Part shown: one piece after another, positions 9,855 through 20,314 of the stretch
How positions within the stretch are numbered: position 1 is the stretch's first letter
Layout of the letters: each line of letters starts with the position of its first letter
NCBI RefSeq assembly: GCF_014203835.1
Contig: NZ_JACHJW010000001.1
Location: 6,522,501-6,586,500 of the forward strand
Direction of reading: 5' to 3'
Length of the DNA stretch: 64,000 nt
From: Micromonospora polyrhachis
GTDB lineage: Bacteria > Actinomycetota > Actinomycetes > Mycobacteriales > Micromonosporaceae
Position numbers and translations under genes: made by a program
The notes under the pieces: generated by a model
Told to the model about the DNA's origin: nothing
What the model saw: the letters and a program-made list of their open reading frames with translations, nothing else
Databases searched by the model: none

Positions 9855-11633
9855 GTGGCACGCAGCGACGACGCGGATTCGCGCGCCGCACGGTGGGAGA
9901 AGGAGGCCCACGATCTCTCCACCCAGGTCGCGTTCCTTCAGGAGGAACTCGCCTTGGTGCGGCGCAAGCTGACCGAAAGCCCCCGACACGTCCGGCAGCT
10001 CGAGGAGCGGCTTGCGGCGACGCAGGCACAGCTGGCTCGACTGACCGAGAACAATGATCGGCTCGTGAGCACCCTCAAGGAGGCACGGGCCCAGATCGTC
10101 ACGCTCAAAGAGGAGATCGACCGACTGGCGCAGCCACCCAGTGGCTACGGCGTCTTCCTGGCTCGACATGACGACGGCACGGTGGATGTCTTCACCGGGG
10201 GCCGGAAGCTCCGGGTCGCGGTGTCGCCCTCGCTCGACGTGGGAGAACTGCGGCGGGGCCAGGAGGTCCTGCTCAACGACGCCCTCAACATCGTGGACGC
10301 GTTCGGTTTCGAGCGGACCGGCGAGGTCGTGATGCTCAAGGAGGTGTTGGAGGATTCCACCGGCCTGGGTGACCGGGCGTTGGTGATCTCCCATGCCGAC
10401 GAGGAGCGAATCGTCCATCTCGCCGAAACGTTGATCGGTTCGCCGCTGCGGGCCGGCGACTCGCTCATGATCGAGCCGCGCTCGGCGTACGCGTACGAGC
10501 GCATCCCGAAGAGCGAGGTCGAGGAGCTGGTGCTGGAGGAGGTGCCGGACGTCGACTACGGTGACATCGGCGGCCTGCACACCCAGATCGAGCAGATCCG
10601 GGACGCGGTGGAGTTGCCGTTCCTGCACGCGGATCTGTTCCGTGAGCATCAGCTTCGACCGCCCAAGGGCATCCTCCTCTACGGCCCACCCGGTTGCGGT
10701 AAGACCCTGATCGCCAAGGCCGTCGCCAACTCGCTGGCCAAGAAGATCGCCGAACGCCGGGGCGAGGAGAAGCACACCAGTTTCTTCCTCAACATCAAGG
10801 GCCCGGAGCTGCTCAACAAGTATGTTGGCGAGACCGAGCGGCACATCCGGTTGGTATTCCAGCGGGCCCGCGAGAAGGCCGGCGAGGGCACGCCGGTCAT
10901 CGTCTTCTTCGACGAGATGGACTCGGTGTTCCGTACCCGGGGCTCCGGGGTCTCCTCGGACGTGGAGAACACGATCGTCCCGCAGTTGCTCAGCGAGATC
11001 GACGGTGTGGAGGGGCTGGAGAACGTCATCGTGATCGGTGCCTCCAACCGGGAGGACATGATCGATCCGGCCATCCTGCGCCCCGGACGTCTCGACGTCA
11101 AGATCAAGATCGAGCGGCCGGACGCCGAGGCAGCCAAGGACATCTTCTCCAAGTACATCCTCACCGGGCTGCCGCTGCACCCTGACGACCTAGCCGAACA
11201 CGGAGGTGATCCGCAAGCCACGGTCGCCGCGATGATCGAGGCGGTCGTGCTGCGGATGTACTCCGAGACGGAGGAGAACCGGTTCCTCGAGGTCACCTAC
11301 GCCAACGGTGACAAGGAGGTCCTCTACTTCAAGGACTTCAACTCGGGTGCCATGATCCAGAACATCGTCGACCGGGGTAAGAAGTCGGCCATCAAGGAGT
11401 TCCTCTCCTCCGGCCGTAAAGGTCTTCGTCTCCAGCACCTGCTCGATGCCTGCGTCGACGAGTTCCGGGAGAACGAGGACCTGCCCAACACCACCAACCC
11501 TGACGACTGGGCCCGGATCTCCGGCAAGAAGGGCGAACGGATCGTCTACATCCGTACGCTCGTCTCGGGCGGCAAGGGCACCGAGGCCGGCCGATCCATC
11601 GAGACCGCGAGCAACACCGGTCAGTACCTGTAG
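9855..11633 (+). CDS. arc: Proteasomal ATPase (ARC/Mpa)
   Basis: The hexameric AAA+ unfoldase that recognises Pup-tagged proteins and feeds them into the 20S proteasome. The 592 residues show an N-terminal coiled coil (about 12-95) that binds Pup, two OB-fold segments (about 96-240), Walker A GPPGCGKT at 277-284, Walker B with Asp353-Glu354 (FFDEMDS), and the C-terminal GQYL whose penultimate Tyr docks into the proteasome alpha ring. GTG 9855 has a GGGGAGG site upstream. In mycobacteria the next gene toward dop follows closely; here a membrane protein gene intervenes. A strong terminator ends the transcript. Confidence 0.97.
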   Translation: MARSDDADSRAARWEKEAHDLSTQVAFLQEELALVRRKLTESPRHVRQLEERLAATQAQLARLTENNDRLVSTLKEARAQIVTLKEEIDRLAQPPSGYGVFLARHDDGTVDVFTGGRKLRVAVSPSLDVGELRRGQEVLLNDALNIVDAFGFERTGEVVMLKEVLEDSTGLGDRALVISHADEERIVHLAETLIGSPLRAGDSLMIEPRSAYAYERIPKSEVEELVLEEVPDVDYGDIGGLHTQIEQIRDAVELPFLHADLFREHQLRPPKGILLYGPPGCGKTLIAKAVANSLAKKIAERRGEEKHTSFFLNIKGPELLNKYVGETERHIRLVFQRAREKAGEGTPVIVFFDEMDSVFRTRGSGVSSDVENTIVPQLLSEIDGVEGLENVIVIGASNREDMIDPAILRPGRLDVKIKIERPDAEAAKDIFSKYILTGLPLHPDDLAEHGGDPQATVAAMIEAVVLRMYSETEENRFLEVTYANGDKEVLYFKDFNSGAMIQNIVDRGKKSAIKEFLSSGRKGLRLQHLLDACVDEFRENEDLPNTTNPDDWARISGKKGERIVYIRTLVSGGKGTEAGRSIETASNTGQYL

Positions 11634-11640
11634 CACCTGC

Positions 11641-11683
11641 CGAAGGTTGCCCGGGGCGGATGATCCGTCACGGGCAACCTTCG
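11641..11683 (+). terminator. Terminator after arc
   Basis: CGAAGGTTGCCCG (11641-11653) pairs perfectly with CGGGCAACCTTCG (11671-11683) over 13 bp, and TTTG follows. It lies 5 bp after the arc stop. Confidence 0.88.
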
Positions 11684-11816
11684 TTTGTACTACCTTGTCC
11701 CAAGACCCTCTGACCCGGATATCGCAACCAATGGCCGCCCCGGAGAATCAACTCCGGCACCTGAATAGACTGCGTCGGCTGTCACACAAACACCGACCCT
11801 TCAGGAGTGTGGACCA

Positions 11817-13826
11817 GTGAACGCCGACATCTTCACCGATCGTCGAGCGGACGGAGCTGACACCGGTCCGGTACCGAGCAAAGCTGCCGAATCCCGCCCA
11901 TCATCTGGGATCCCCCGGTGGGGCCTGGTAGCGGTCCTGCTACTCGCCTCATGGGCAGTTCCAGCCGGAGCGTACGCCGTACACGCCGCGTGGCTGTTGC
12001 CACCATTGGTCCTGATCGGTACGGCCAGCCTTCTGCGCGGTGGACGTACCCTGCTCGATCGGCTGATGCTCGCCACCGGCCTGCTGATCGGCATGATCTG
12101 TGCGGTCGGGCTGTTGTTCTCTATCTGGCCATGGGGGCTGCACCCGGTACCGGTCTCGGGTGCTGCGTTCACCGTGTTGCTCGCGGTGGCGGTGTTGACC
12201 GGCCGCCGGCCGGCGTTTCCACGGCCCAGTTGGACCGATGGCCTCTCCATCGGCGCTGCACTGTTGCTCATCGGCTACCTGTCCGTGCCGTATCTGCGGG
12301 CTTCGGGTTTCACGCAGCGGCTGGGGTTCGTGATGATGGGAGAGGACAACTCCCGGCACATCGCGCTCTTCGATGTAATCGGACGAATGGGCGGGTACCT
12401 GTTCGTTGACGAGGCAGGAGCACGCGAGCACATCTTCTCCGGGCTGATCTACTATCCGCAGGGCTGGCACCTTACTGCGGCGTTGCTCGACGGGTTTGTA
12501 CGCCAATCTGGCACCGCCCCCGGTGGTTCAGCTGCCGTGGACCATTACGTCTTCTGGACCCTGGCCGGCTTCGGGCTGCTCGCACTCTCGCTCATCTGGG
12601 CTGCGCAATGGGTCGCCGGGCAGTTGCATGCCCTGCATCGGCTGGTGTTGGTCGGCGCGGCGGTTGCGCTCTGTCTCGGGACGGAGCTGCCTCGTCTGCT
12701 GGTTTACGGATACCCGACGGAGGCAGTCGGCTTGGCGCTGACCGCATTGGTGGCCGCGGTGGCGATTCGTCCCCTAGCGGGAATGCGTGAACAGTTGGCG
12801 CTGATGGGGGCCTTGTTGGTGGCTATCGGCTTCGTCTACTACCTGTTTGTCTTCCCGGCTGGGGTGATGGTGGCGTTGTGGTTGGTCGCCGACCGCCGTG
12901 CTGTCGCCACCCGTCGCGGCACCTTGATCGCGGTGGCGCTGCTAACTGCCGTGCTTGCCCCGCTCACGGCTCTGCTCGGGGTGCTGGTCGCGGACCAGAG
13001 CGACGCGTTGGCCGCAGGGGGTCCGGCGGTCGAGACGGCATACGACACGTTGTTGGGCCTGGTTGCGGTCGTTGGGATCGGCCTGGTGGCCCGCTCTGGG
13101 CTGGGCAACGCTATCTGGCGGCGGTACCTGGCGGCGCTCTTGGTCACGCTCGGATTCGCCTTCGCGGTCTGGTCGGTCAACGTCTATTCCGGCATCAAGC
13201 CTGGCTACTACTTCGGCAAGAGCACCCACCTGGGCATCGTCCTGCTGATCATCGGTCTGGGGGCGGTGATCCGGCTGTTGCCGACTCCCGAACCGGCTAC
13301 CGGCCCCACCGATGACAGCGCAGCCCGCCTTGCCCGCGCCACCGTCCGCCGATGGCTGCAACCGGCCACCGTCGCTGCGTTCGCCACCCTGGCGATCTTC
13401 GCCGGTTCGGGGGTCGTCGGCTGGACCGGAGGTTTCTTCCGGATTCCAGATGACACCACCTGGTCGCGAAAATGGGTGGAGCGCGGATTCCAGAAGCGGT
13501 CACTGGCCGAGGTGGTTGCTGCGGCAGAGCGGCAGTTCCCGGCGGTTCCTGGTACCACGACGCTGATCGTGGACCAGAGTGCGATGCACGGCTACATCGA
13601 TTCGATGTTCCTGTCCGCCATGCAGGGCACCACGGGAGAGACCGAGCCCGGCATCTACGGCATGAAGTTCGTAGAGCCCGAACGCACCCGCCGGATATTG
13701 ACCCGGTTGACTGGACCGGTCCGCCTGATCGTCGCGCACCAGGCCGGACTGGATGCGGTCAATCAGGTGCTGGTCGATGATCCGGGACTGGCCGCCCGGG
13801 TCACGATCGTCCACCTTGCGAGATAG
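11817..13826 (+). CDS. Polytopic membrane protein, GT-C glycosyltransferase-like
   Basis: A 669-residue integral membrane protein with roughly 13 hydrophobic segments between residues 30 and 545 and a soluble C-terminal domain of about 120 residues. The first long extracytoplasmic loop carries FVMMGEDNSRHIALFD and IYYPQGWHLTAAL; an acidic residue followed by His and a Tyr-Pro-x-Gly-Trp-His box resembles GT-C enzymes that use polyprenyl-phosphate sugars. That assignment is tentative. GTG 11817 follows a CAGGAG site. It is a single-gene insertion between arc and dop, independent of both (terminator upstream, 152-bp gap downstream). Confidence 0.85.
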   Translation: MNADIFTDRRADGADTGPVPSKAAESRPSSGIPRWGLVAVLLLASWAVPAGAYAVHAAWLLPPLVLIGTASLLRGGRTLLDRLMLATGLLIGMICAVGLLFSIWPWGLHPVPVSGAAFTVLLAVAVLTGRRPAFPRPSWTDGLSIGAALLLIGYLSVPYLRASGFTQRLGFVMMGEDNSRHIALFDVIGRMGGYLFVDEAGAREHIFSGLIYYPQGWHLTAALLDGFVRQSGTAPGGSAAVDHYVFWTLAGFGLLALSLIWAAQWVAGQLHALHRLVLVGAAVALCLGTELPRLLVYGYPTEAVGLALTALVAAVAIRPLAGMREQLALMGALLVAIGFVYYLFVFPAGVMVALWLVADRRAVATRRGTLIAVALLTAVLAPLTALLGVLVADQSDALAAGGPAVETAYDTLLGLVAVVGIGLVARSGLGNAIWRRYLAALLVTLGFAFAVWSVNVYSGIKPGYYFGKSTHLGIVLLIIGLGAVIRLLPTPEPATGPTDDSAARLARATVRRWLQPATVAAFATLAIFAGSGVVGWTGGFFRIPDDTTWSRKWVERGFQKRSLAEVVAAAERQFPAVPGTTTLIVDQSAMHGYIDSMFLSAMQGTTGETEPGIYGMKFVEPERTRRILTRLTGPVRLIVAHQAGLDAVNQVLVDDPGLAARVTIVHLAR

Positions 13827-13978
13827 CACGCACTGACAAGGGGCGGGCAGTCGAAGCAGATTCGCGTATCCAGGGGTCCGGCTGCGCGGTCGCCTGCGAT
13901 CACGCGGACGCGCCGCCCGCCCCCAACCGCCGATGCGGACTACGCTGAAAGCCACGGCCGGCGAAGTGAGGCGAGAGC

Positions 13979-14044
13979 ATGAGCGAGCGTAACGGGCGAA
14001 ACCAGCCACGCATCCTCAGCGAGCAGAGCGAGGCAGCGGCATGA
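13979..14044 (+). CDS. 21-codon leader ORF overlapping dop (repeat-type)
   Basis: ATG 13979 to TGA 14042-14044, peptide [21 protein letters not shown] without the last residues in doubt; the stop overlaps the dop ATG as ATGA. The start GAGCGAGCG and the end GAGCGAGGCAGCGGCATGA parallel the 77-bp repeat units before trmI. Probably a repeat-derived translational leader; function unknown. Confidence 0.35.
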   Translation: MSERNGRNQPRILSEQSEAAA

Positions 14045-15558
14045 GCGTACGGCGGATCATGGGCACTGAGGTGGAGTACGGCATCTCGGTTCCCGGCCAG
14101 GCCGGGGCCAACCCGATGGTCACCTCGTCACAGGTGGTCAACGCCTATGGCGCCCGACCCGAACTGACTCGGGGCGGGCGGGCGCGGTGGGACTACGAGG
14201 AGGAGTCACCGCTGCGGGACGCCCGCGGGTTCACCTACTCCGGCGCGGCCTATGACCCGGCCGAGGCGCTCGCTGACGAGGACCTCGGACTGGCCAACGT
14301 CATCTTGACCAACGGTGCCCGGCTCTACGTCGACCACGCCCATCCGGAATATTCGACGCCGGAGGTGACCAACCCGCTGGACGTGGTGCGCTGGGACAAG
14401 GCCGGGGAGCGGGTGATGGCCGAGGCTGCTCGCCGGGCGGCGACCATTCCTGGCACCCATCCGATCCATCTCTACAAGAACAACACCGACAACAAGGGCG
14501 CCAGCTACGGGGCCCACGAGAACTACCTGATGCGTAGGCAGACCCCCTTCGCGGACATCGTCGCCTATCTGACGCCGTTCTTCGTGACCCGACAGGTCGT
14601 CTGTGGTGCCGGACGGGTCGGCCTCGGTCAGGACGGCTCACAACCGGGTTTCCAGATCTCCCAGCGGGCCGACTTCTTCGAGGTCGAGGTCGGCTTGGAG
14701 ACGACCCTCAAACGACCGATCATCAACACCCGGGACGAGCCGCACGCCGACGCCGACAAGTATCGGCGACTGCATGTCATCATCGGCGACGCCAACCTGT
14801 CGGAGATCTCCACGTACCTCAAGGTCGGCACCACCGCCCTGGTGCTGACGATGATCGAAGAGAAGGTGCTCACCCCGGAGTTCGGTATCGCCGATCCCGT
14901 CGCCGAACTACGCGCGGTCAGTCACGATCCGTCCCTGACCCATCTCATCCGGCTGCGGGATGGACGCCGGTTGACCGCGCTCGACCTGCAGTGGGCCTAT
15001 CTCGAACGAGCGCGCGCCTTCGTCGAGGATCGGTACGGCAGCGACGTCGATGATATGACCGCCGACGTGCTCGACCGCTGGGAGAGCGTGCTGGACCGGC
15101 TGGGGCGCGACATCATGCTGTGCGCCGGCGAGCTGGACTGGGTGGCCAAGCTGCGCCTACTCGAGGGCTATCGGGAGCGGGAGAAGCTCGGCTGGGCCTC
15201 GCACAAGTTGCAACTGGTCGACCTGCAGTACTCCGACGTCCGGCCGGAGAAGGGCCTCTACCACCGGTTGGTGGCCCGGGGCTCGATGACGACGCTCCTG
15301 TCTGACGAGGCGGTCCGTACCGCGATGGTGGAGCCGCCAGAGGACACCCGCGCCTACTTCCGTGGCCGCTGCCTGGCCCAGTACGCCTCCGAAGTGGTCG
15401 CTGCCAGCTGGGACTCGGTCATCTTCGACGTCGGCCGGGAGTCGCTGGTCCGCGTGCCGATGATGGAGCCGGAACGGGGCACCAGGAAACATGTCGGGGC
15501 GCTTTTCGACCGGTGTGCCAGCGCCAAGGACCTACTGGAGACCCTGACCGGCGGCTGA
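14041..15558 (+). CDS. dop: Pup deamidase/depupylase
   Basis: Dop converts the C-terminal Gln of Pup to Glu and also removes Pup from substrates. The 505 residues belong to the glutamine-synthetase-like carboxylate-amine ligase fold: GTEVEYG (nucleotide and metal site), the Dop-specific loop about residues 38-65 ([16 protein letters not shown]) that distinguishes it from PafA, and [14 protein letters not shown] with Asp98 matching the catalytic Asp. [18 protein letters not shown] and NTRDEPHAD are further family motifs. ATG 14041 overlaps the leader ORF stop. Normally pup follows directly; here 15.6 kb of accessory DNA separate them. Confidence 0.97.
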   Translation: MSVRRIMGTEVEYGISVPGQAGANPMVTSSQVVNAYGARPELTRGGRARWDYEEESPLRDARGFTYSGAAYDPAEALADEDLGLANVILTNGARLYVDHAHPEYSTPEVTNPLDVVRWDKAGERVMAEAARRAATIPGTHPIHLYKNNTDNKGASYGAHENYLMRRQTPFADIVAYLTPFFVTRQVVCGAGRVGLGQDGSQPGFQISQRADFFEVEVGLETTLKRPIINTRDEPHADADKYRRLHVIIGDANLSEISTYLKVGTTALVLTMIEEKVLTPEFGIADPVAELRAVSHDPSLTHLIRLRDGRRLTALDLQWAYLERARAFVEDRYGSDVDDMTADVLDRWESVLDRLGRDIMLCAGELDWVAKLRLLEGYREREKLGWASHKLQLVDLQYSDVRPEKGLYHRLVARGSMTTLLSDEAVRTAMVEPPEDTRAYFRGRCLAQYASEVVAASWDSVIFDVGRESLVRVPMMEPERGTRKHVGALFDRCASAKDLLETLTGG

Positions 15559-15565
15559 GGTTACA

Positions 15566-15608
15566 CGTGCTGCTGGTCGGTGGGATCGGCCCGCCGACCA
15601 GCAGCACG
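15566..15608. terminator. Bidirectional terminator between dop and the LamG gene
   Basis: CGTGCTGCTGGTCGG (15566-15580) pairs with CCGACCAGCAGCACG (15594-15608) across 15 perfect base pairs. It sits in the 55-bp space between the convergent stops. Confidence 0.85.
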
Positions 15609-15613
15609 ATCTA

Positions 15614-18600
15614 CTACCAGCCGCCGCTGATCATCTCGCGGACCGCTTCCGGTGACTGGTCCCACATGTCACCATAACGCCACAGGATTCCCGTGGCATC
15701 GTGGCGAACTATCAATTCAAGTTCGTTGTCGTCGTCGAAATCGGCGATACCGAAAAACGTGTAGCCGTTCCAGCCGGTACCGATTTGCCGTCCGGTGCTT
15801 CCCGGGAAGTCGTAGAGTCGCAATGTGTCGGTGGTGCTCATTCGCGTGACGATGTCAGGTATGCCGTCGGAGTTTACGTCAGCTAACCCGTATGGTGAAT
15901 AGCCCGTTCCCCAACCGTTCCCCATGAAAACGCGAGCACCCGTGCCTCCAGTGAGATCACCCGGATAGTAGTACATGTTCGAGTTTGCCTTGTCCACCGT
16001 GATGACGTCCTGGTGACCATCCTGGTTCCAGTCGCCAACGCCGAATATGGTGTGGTTGCACCAGCCGATTCCGAGTTCGGTGGGCTGCGGGCTCAGGTCG
16101 TCGGCGGTGCCGAGGAACACCTGGAGCTTGCAGGTGGTGTTGTCACGTACCAACACGTCCTGATATCCATCGTGGTCCCAGTCCGCGATGCCGACTGTGG
16201 TGAACTGGTTCCATCCGGTCGCCATCAGCCGGGGTTCCCCAACGGTGTTGCCATTCTTGGGGTACCGCCACAGGTTTCCAGTGGGATCAGCAGCGTAGAT
16301 CTCGACCACCTTCTGGGTTGTCCCAGGAGGCGTCCACTTGGTTGCCCCGAACGGAACGAGGCTCCCGCTGGGCTGCGTGTTGCTGGCGTTGACCTGGCTC
16401 GGCGTCAGCGCGGTGTTCCATACTTGAAGGTTGCTGATCTGCCCCGAGTAGTAGGCCGCCGGGGCGCCCAGATACAGGAAGCGGCCGACGACGAACTTGC
16501 CGGTGGCAGGCCACGTCGGTGTATTGGTGTACTGGGCAGTCGCCTTCAGGCTTCCATTGACATAGAGAGCCAGCGTCCGGTTTCCGGCGTTGTAGGTGGC
16601 GATCAGATGAGTCCAGACTCCGAGAGCCGTACCAGCGGGAGTAACCGCCTGGGTGTAGACCCACGTGTTGGCGTCTCCTGCAGCCATTCCGAAGCGCCAG
16701 GTGTTGTCGACCTCGTTGTTCCACAGGATGAAGCGTGAAGAGTGGGCTCCGTCCTCTGAGACGATCACCCCACCCTGCCCCGTGGGTTTCACCCATACCG
16801 AAATGCTGAACGACTTTGTCGTGTCGATGAGCGCCTCATTGCTGGTCAGGTGCCCGGTTCCGGAATGATCGATGTTGGTGCCAGTGGCATCGGTGTTGAG
16901 CAGGATGCTGGGGCTGAACAGGTCACCCGTCCGCCAGACCGCGTTCCCGGTGGCGGTCAGCGTCTTGCCGCTGGTGGTTTCAGTGGCAGTCGTGACCGTT
17001 CCGCTGCTGCCGTCGTTCATCGGCCAGGTGTAGTTGGAGGTGATCAAGGCCTGGCTTGCCTGGGCAGAAATGGTGCCGGTGCCGGCGGTCAGGTTGGTGA
17101 CGAGCCAGGCGCCACTGTGTGCGCCTGCACCGATGGTCCACAGGTCGGCCGTGCCGTCGTTGTTGATGTCAGCAGCGCGGAGGCTGTGGGTCGCGCCAGC
17201 GTTCCAGTTGGTGGAGAGGGCGTACGGAGTGTAGGTGAGCTGGCCTGTCTCGGTGTTGAAGGCGAGGTTGGTCCAGAGGTGGAGAGCACCGGTGGCCCGG
17301 TGCCACAGGAACATCGACGTACCGCTGGTCAACTGGGCGGTACTGATGGTCCAGGAATCCCAGTCGGTTCCTCCGGTCGGGGTGATTGCGGTGGTACGAA
17401 TTACTTCAACATAACCGGCGGGCCAGCCACCGTTGAGGTAGTAGGTGAGGTGATAGCCGGCGGCGGCATCGCCGCTGGTGCCGATGAGGTCGGGGAACGG
17501 GCTGCCCAGTCCGCGGCTATCACCAGCATTGGCTAGTTGTAGCGGCCAGTTGCCGTCTTCGTCCGTGAGTAGGGCTGGATCTATCCCGAACCGGTTGTCG
17601 TTCAGTTGCGCCTGGATGACCGACCCATCGCCGTTTGCCCGCAGAATGCCAGTGCTTCCTTGATCTGCGCCCGCAGGGTAGTAGATGAGCACGTCCTGCA
17701 GCCCGGTTCCGGTGAACCGGCCCGTTATCGCCTTGGCGCTGTTGAAGTCGCTTGGAGACTTGCTTCCGGCCACCCCGTTGCCGTTGGCGCCGATGTTGGT
17801 GATGTTCGTATTGACGCTGGCGCCGCTCTTGCCTGCTCCCAGCCAGAGGCCGGAGGGCAAGCCATTGATGCCACCGGTAGTGACGAGATCGGCCGTTCCG
17901 TCGCCATTCATATCAGCGTCTGCGGCGACGGCACTGGGGGCAGAGTTGAAGGTCACGCTGGCGGTCTCACCGAAGTTTCCACCGGCAGAGAGGCTGGTGA
18001 CGGTGAGGGTGTTGGTGAACCGGGTCGGAGTGACGGTCACGCTTGCATTACCGCTGGTTGCCGTGACGGTAAGCGGTGCTGAGTCATTGAGCTGGTAGCT
18101 GTACCCGGCGGGGATACTTCCTGACGGCGGGGCGATGGTGAAGGTGGCACCTTGGCCGATGGTTGTTTGCTCGGCAGGCGGGGTTACCACCGGTGGCCCA
18201 GCCCGGGTGGGGTCGTAGTCGAATCGGCAGGTGTCCGACCAGTCGCTGGTCATGTTGAAGTCGGTTGTCTGCACCTTCCACGAGAAGCCGGTGACACTGC
18301 CACCGGCAGCAGCGAGGAGGGTGGCCGCCGGTATGACGAGCACCGCCGTACTTCCCGAGGAATAGGTGAGCAGGTTGGGGTTGGACGAAGCGATGGGGGT
18401 CTCGGTCGAGTCTGCGGTCTTCCACAGTTTGAAGGAGACCCCGAGGACCCCGCCATTCCGATCCGAGGCCGGGGCATAGAGGGAGACCGGGCCGTCTCCG
18501 ACAGTGGTCGGAGTCGCGGCCGTGCAGGAGGTCTGGGGGGACGTGGTCAGCCCGGCTGGCTTGTTGGGCTTGTGGTTGTAGAGGATCGTCAGGGTCGGGC

Positions 18601-20026
18601 TGGTCTCGAGAAACTTCTTCCAACCCCATACGTCGTTGGCTTCGTTGTCGGCGGTGAGGATCAGGGTCTGGGAGGATTTACCAGCGGTGACGTTGTTCCG
18701 GATTTCCGGCGTGACGTCAAAGGAAGCGGCTGCGGCCTTGCAGCTGTTGCTGTAGCCGTAGGCGAATTCCTTCTGGTCCACGATTGAGCCGTAGCTGACG
18801 TTCTTCCAGTGGTTCCAGGTTGCGTTGGAAGAGGTCAGTGTGGCTGCCGGAGCGTACAGGTTGACCTTCTTGGCGGTACACGAGTACGAGTACGTATTAG
18901 TGATCTTGAAGGTGGCCGAGTTGATTACGGCGCCCGCCAAGGTGCCGGTGGGGACCGGAAAGTTGACTAACGTGTGGGACCACTGACTGCCGGAGTTGCC
19001 GACCTGCATCCGGCCGTCTGGGTCCGGGGTCTTCTTCCAGAAGTTGCTGGCCGGATGGTCTCGCGAGATCGTCGACCATCCGCTCTTGGCGGCACCTGCG
19101 CTTGCCCAGTTGAAGGTGGGATCGATGAAGACCGGGTAGGTGGTTGCCGGCGAGGTCAGCATCGACCGGTCCGGGGTGAGGTCGATCCGGCCGGCGCGGA
19201 GATTCGTGCCGATTCGGGCCACCTTTGCCCGCGATCCGGGGGCTTTGGCGGTCGACGCTGTCCCTTGCGCCGCGCTGGCGGCCGTACCGCTGGCCGAGTC
19301 CCACATGGTCGCGGCGGGTGCGAACAGAACCTCTTTCCCGGCCCGGTCGCGGCCGGTGATGTTGCCGGCCTTGTCCGTACCCAGCGTGAAGCCCTGTGCC
19401 TTCGTGGTGAGGGTGAGCTGGCTCAACGCCGGGTGGGTCGCTGCCGTCGCGTCGCGAACCACCAGGACATGCGAGAAGCCTCCTTCCCTGTTGACCGTGA
19501 CCTGCAAGTCGACGCCGGAGAGGACGTTCGGGTAGGTCGCGGTCGCGCCGGTCAGGGATGGTTTCGGCAGCGGGAACGGTAGCGATAGCTCCAGGGATCG
19601 ATCCCCGCTGACCATCGTGGCCATCGGCCCGGTGCCGCCGCCGGAGAGCGTGATCTCGTGCAGGGAAGTGACCGGGGTGATGCGACCATCGCCGTGGCGG
19701 ACCAGGGTCGCGTCGAGCGGCTTCCAGGCCTTGCCAACCCGCTTCCGGGTGGGCGCCGCCGACTGATGGACCGCCACGGTGCCGTCCGGATTCGCGGTCA
19801 TGGTCGATGTCGGGGTGGCTGCGGCGGTTGCCTCCACCGGCTTGCCACTTCGCTTGGCCTGAGCCATGGCGCTGTCTACGCCCAGCTCTCCGGTGGTCGA
19901 CCTGGTTGGGGCCGACGATGCAGGGGACGCTGCGACGACGAGCGCTACTGCGGTAGACGCCAGCAGCATTCCGGTCGCGGCGACGTCACTGACAACGCGT
20001 TTCCATCGTGGACTGAGCCTGGACAA
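15614..20026 (-). CDS. Secreted LamG/FG-GAP repeat protein paired with the RHS toxin
   Basis: A 1470-residue exported protein. Residues 1-38 are a Sec signal peptide ending near ASPASSA. An N-terminal region (about 60-480) includes YPVFIDPTFNW and a beta-rich wall-protein module; residues about 500-690 look like Ig/Fn3 folds. Calcium-type FG-GAP/VCBS motifs follow (DADMNGDGTADLVTTGG, DINNDGTADLW), then a LamG jelly-roll (about 1050-1220, SFSISVWVKPTGQGG), then a C-terminal row of FG-GAP units (DWDHDGYQDVLV, DWNQDGHQDVIT, DVNSDGIPDIVT, DFDDDNELELIV). Start is TTG 20026 with a weak GGGAAG site. Such proteins often neighbour actinobacterial RHS genes; here it is divergent from one. Likely surface-associated; exact role unknown. 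Confidence 0.88.
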   Translation of the reverse strand: MSRLSPRWKRVVSDVAATGMLLASTAVALVVAASPASSAPTRSTTGELGVDSAMAQAKRSGKPVEATAAATPTSTMTANPDGTVAVHQSAAPTRKRVGKAWKPLDATLVRHGDGRITPVTSLHEITLSGGGTGPMATMVSGDRSLELSLPFPLPKPSLTGATATYPNVLSGVDLQVTVNREGGFSHVLVVRDATAATHPALSQLTLTTKAQGFTLGTDKAGNITGRDRAGKEVLFAPAATMWDSASGTAASAAQGTASTAKAPGSRAKVARIGTNLRAGRIDLTPDRSMLTSPATTYPVFIDPTFNWASAGAAKSGWSTISRDHPASNFWKKTPDPDGRMQVGNSGSQWSHTLVNFPVPTGTLAGAVINSATFKITNTYSYSCTAKKVNLYAPAATLTSSNATWNHWKNVSYGSIVDQKEFAYGYSNSCKAAAASFDVTPEIRNNVTAGKSSQTLILTADNEANDVWGWKKFLETSPTLTILYNHKPNKPAGLTTSPQTSCTAATPTTVGDGPVSLYAPASDRNGGVLGVSFKLWKTADSTETPIASSNPNLLTYSSGSTAVLVIPAATLLAAAGGSVTGFSWKVQTTDFNMTSDWSDTCRFDYDPTRAGPPVVTPPAEQTTIGQGATFTIAPPSGSIPAGYSYQLNDSAPLTVTATSGNASVTVTPTRFTNTLTVTSLSAGGNFGETASVTFNSAPSAVAADADMNGDGTADLVTTGGINGLPSGLWLGAGKSGASVNTNITNIGANGNGVAGSKSPSDFNSAKAITGRFTGTGLQDVLIYYPAGADQGSTGILRANGDGSVIQAQLNDNRFGIDPALLTDEDGNWPLQLANAGDSRGLGSPFPDLIGTSGDAAAGYHLTYYLNGGWPAGYVEVIRTTAITPTGGTDWDSWTISTAQLTSGTSMFLWHRATGALHLWTNLAFNTETGQLTYTPYALSTNWNAGATHSLRAADINNDGTADLWTIGAGAHSGAWLVTNLTAGTGTISAQASQALITSNYTWPMNDGSSGTVTTATETTSGKTLTATGNAVWRTGDLFSPSILLNTDATGTNIDHSGTGHLTSNEALIDTTKSFSISVWVKPTGQGGVIVSEDGAHSSRFILWNNEVDNTWRFGMAAGDANTWVYTQAVTPAGTALGVWTHLIATYNAGNRTLALYVNGSLKATAQYTNTPTWPATGKFVVGRFLYLGAPAAYYSGQISNLQVWNTALTPSQVNASNTQPSGSLVPFGATKWTPPGTTQKVVEIYAADPTGNLWRYPKNGNTVGEPRLMATGWNQFTTVGIADWDHDGYQDVLVRDNTTCKLQVFLGTADDLSPQPTELGIGWCNHTIFGVGDWNQDGHQDVITVDKANSNMYYYPGDLTGGTGARVFMGNGWGTGYSPYGLADVNSDGIPDIVTRMSTTDTLRLYDFPGSTGRQIGTGWNGYTFFGIADFDDDNELELIVRHDATGILWRYGDMWDQSPEAVREMISGGW

Positions 20027-20156
20027 GTCTTCCCAACTTTCGCTGAGGGGTGAGGAGAAGATTCGGGCCCACAGCTAACCAGTCTCGGTAGCGCTGGGAG
20101 AGTGAGATGTAGCTCTCTGGAGTTGGATTGGTGTGACTATCGATCGATTTGTCGCC

Positions 20157-20196
20157 CATCGAAAGATCTATCGTTATGATCTCGTGATCTTCGATG
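20157..20196. promoter_or_regulatory. Inverted repeat in the divergent LamG/RHS promoter region
   Basis: CATCGAAAGATC (20157-20168) faces GATCTTCGATG (20186-20196), 11 paired bases with one bulged A and a 17-nt spacer. The gap 20027-20314 is AT-richer than its surroundings and contains no gene; this repeat is the best operator candidate for the two divergent genes. Confidence 0.4.
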
Positions 20197-20314
20197 AGTT
20201 CCGATCATGAGAAGGTGGCTTCGCCACGCGGAGTGGGCGACACAGCGCCCTGCGTGGTTTCTCTGTCTCTCGCTGATCGGGTGGGCTCGCATGGGCAGGT
20301 ACGGCGGTACGCGG

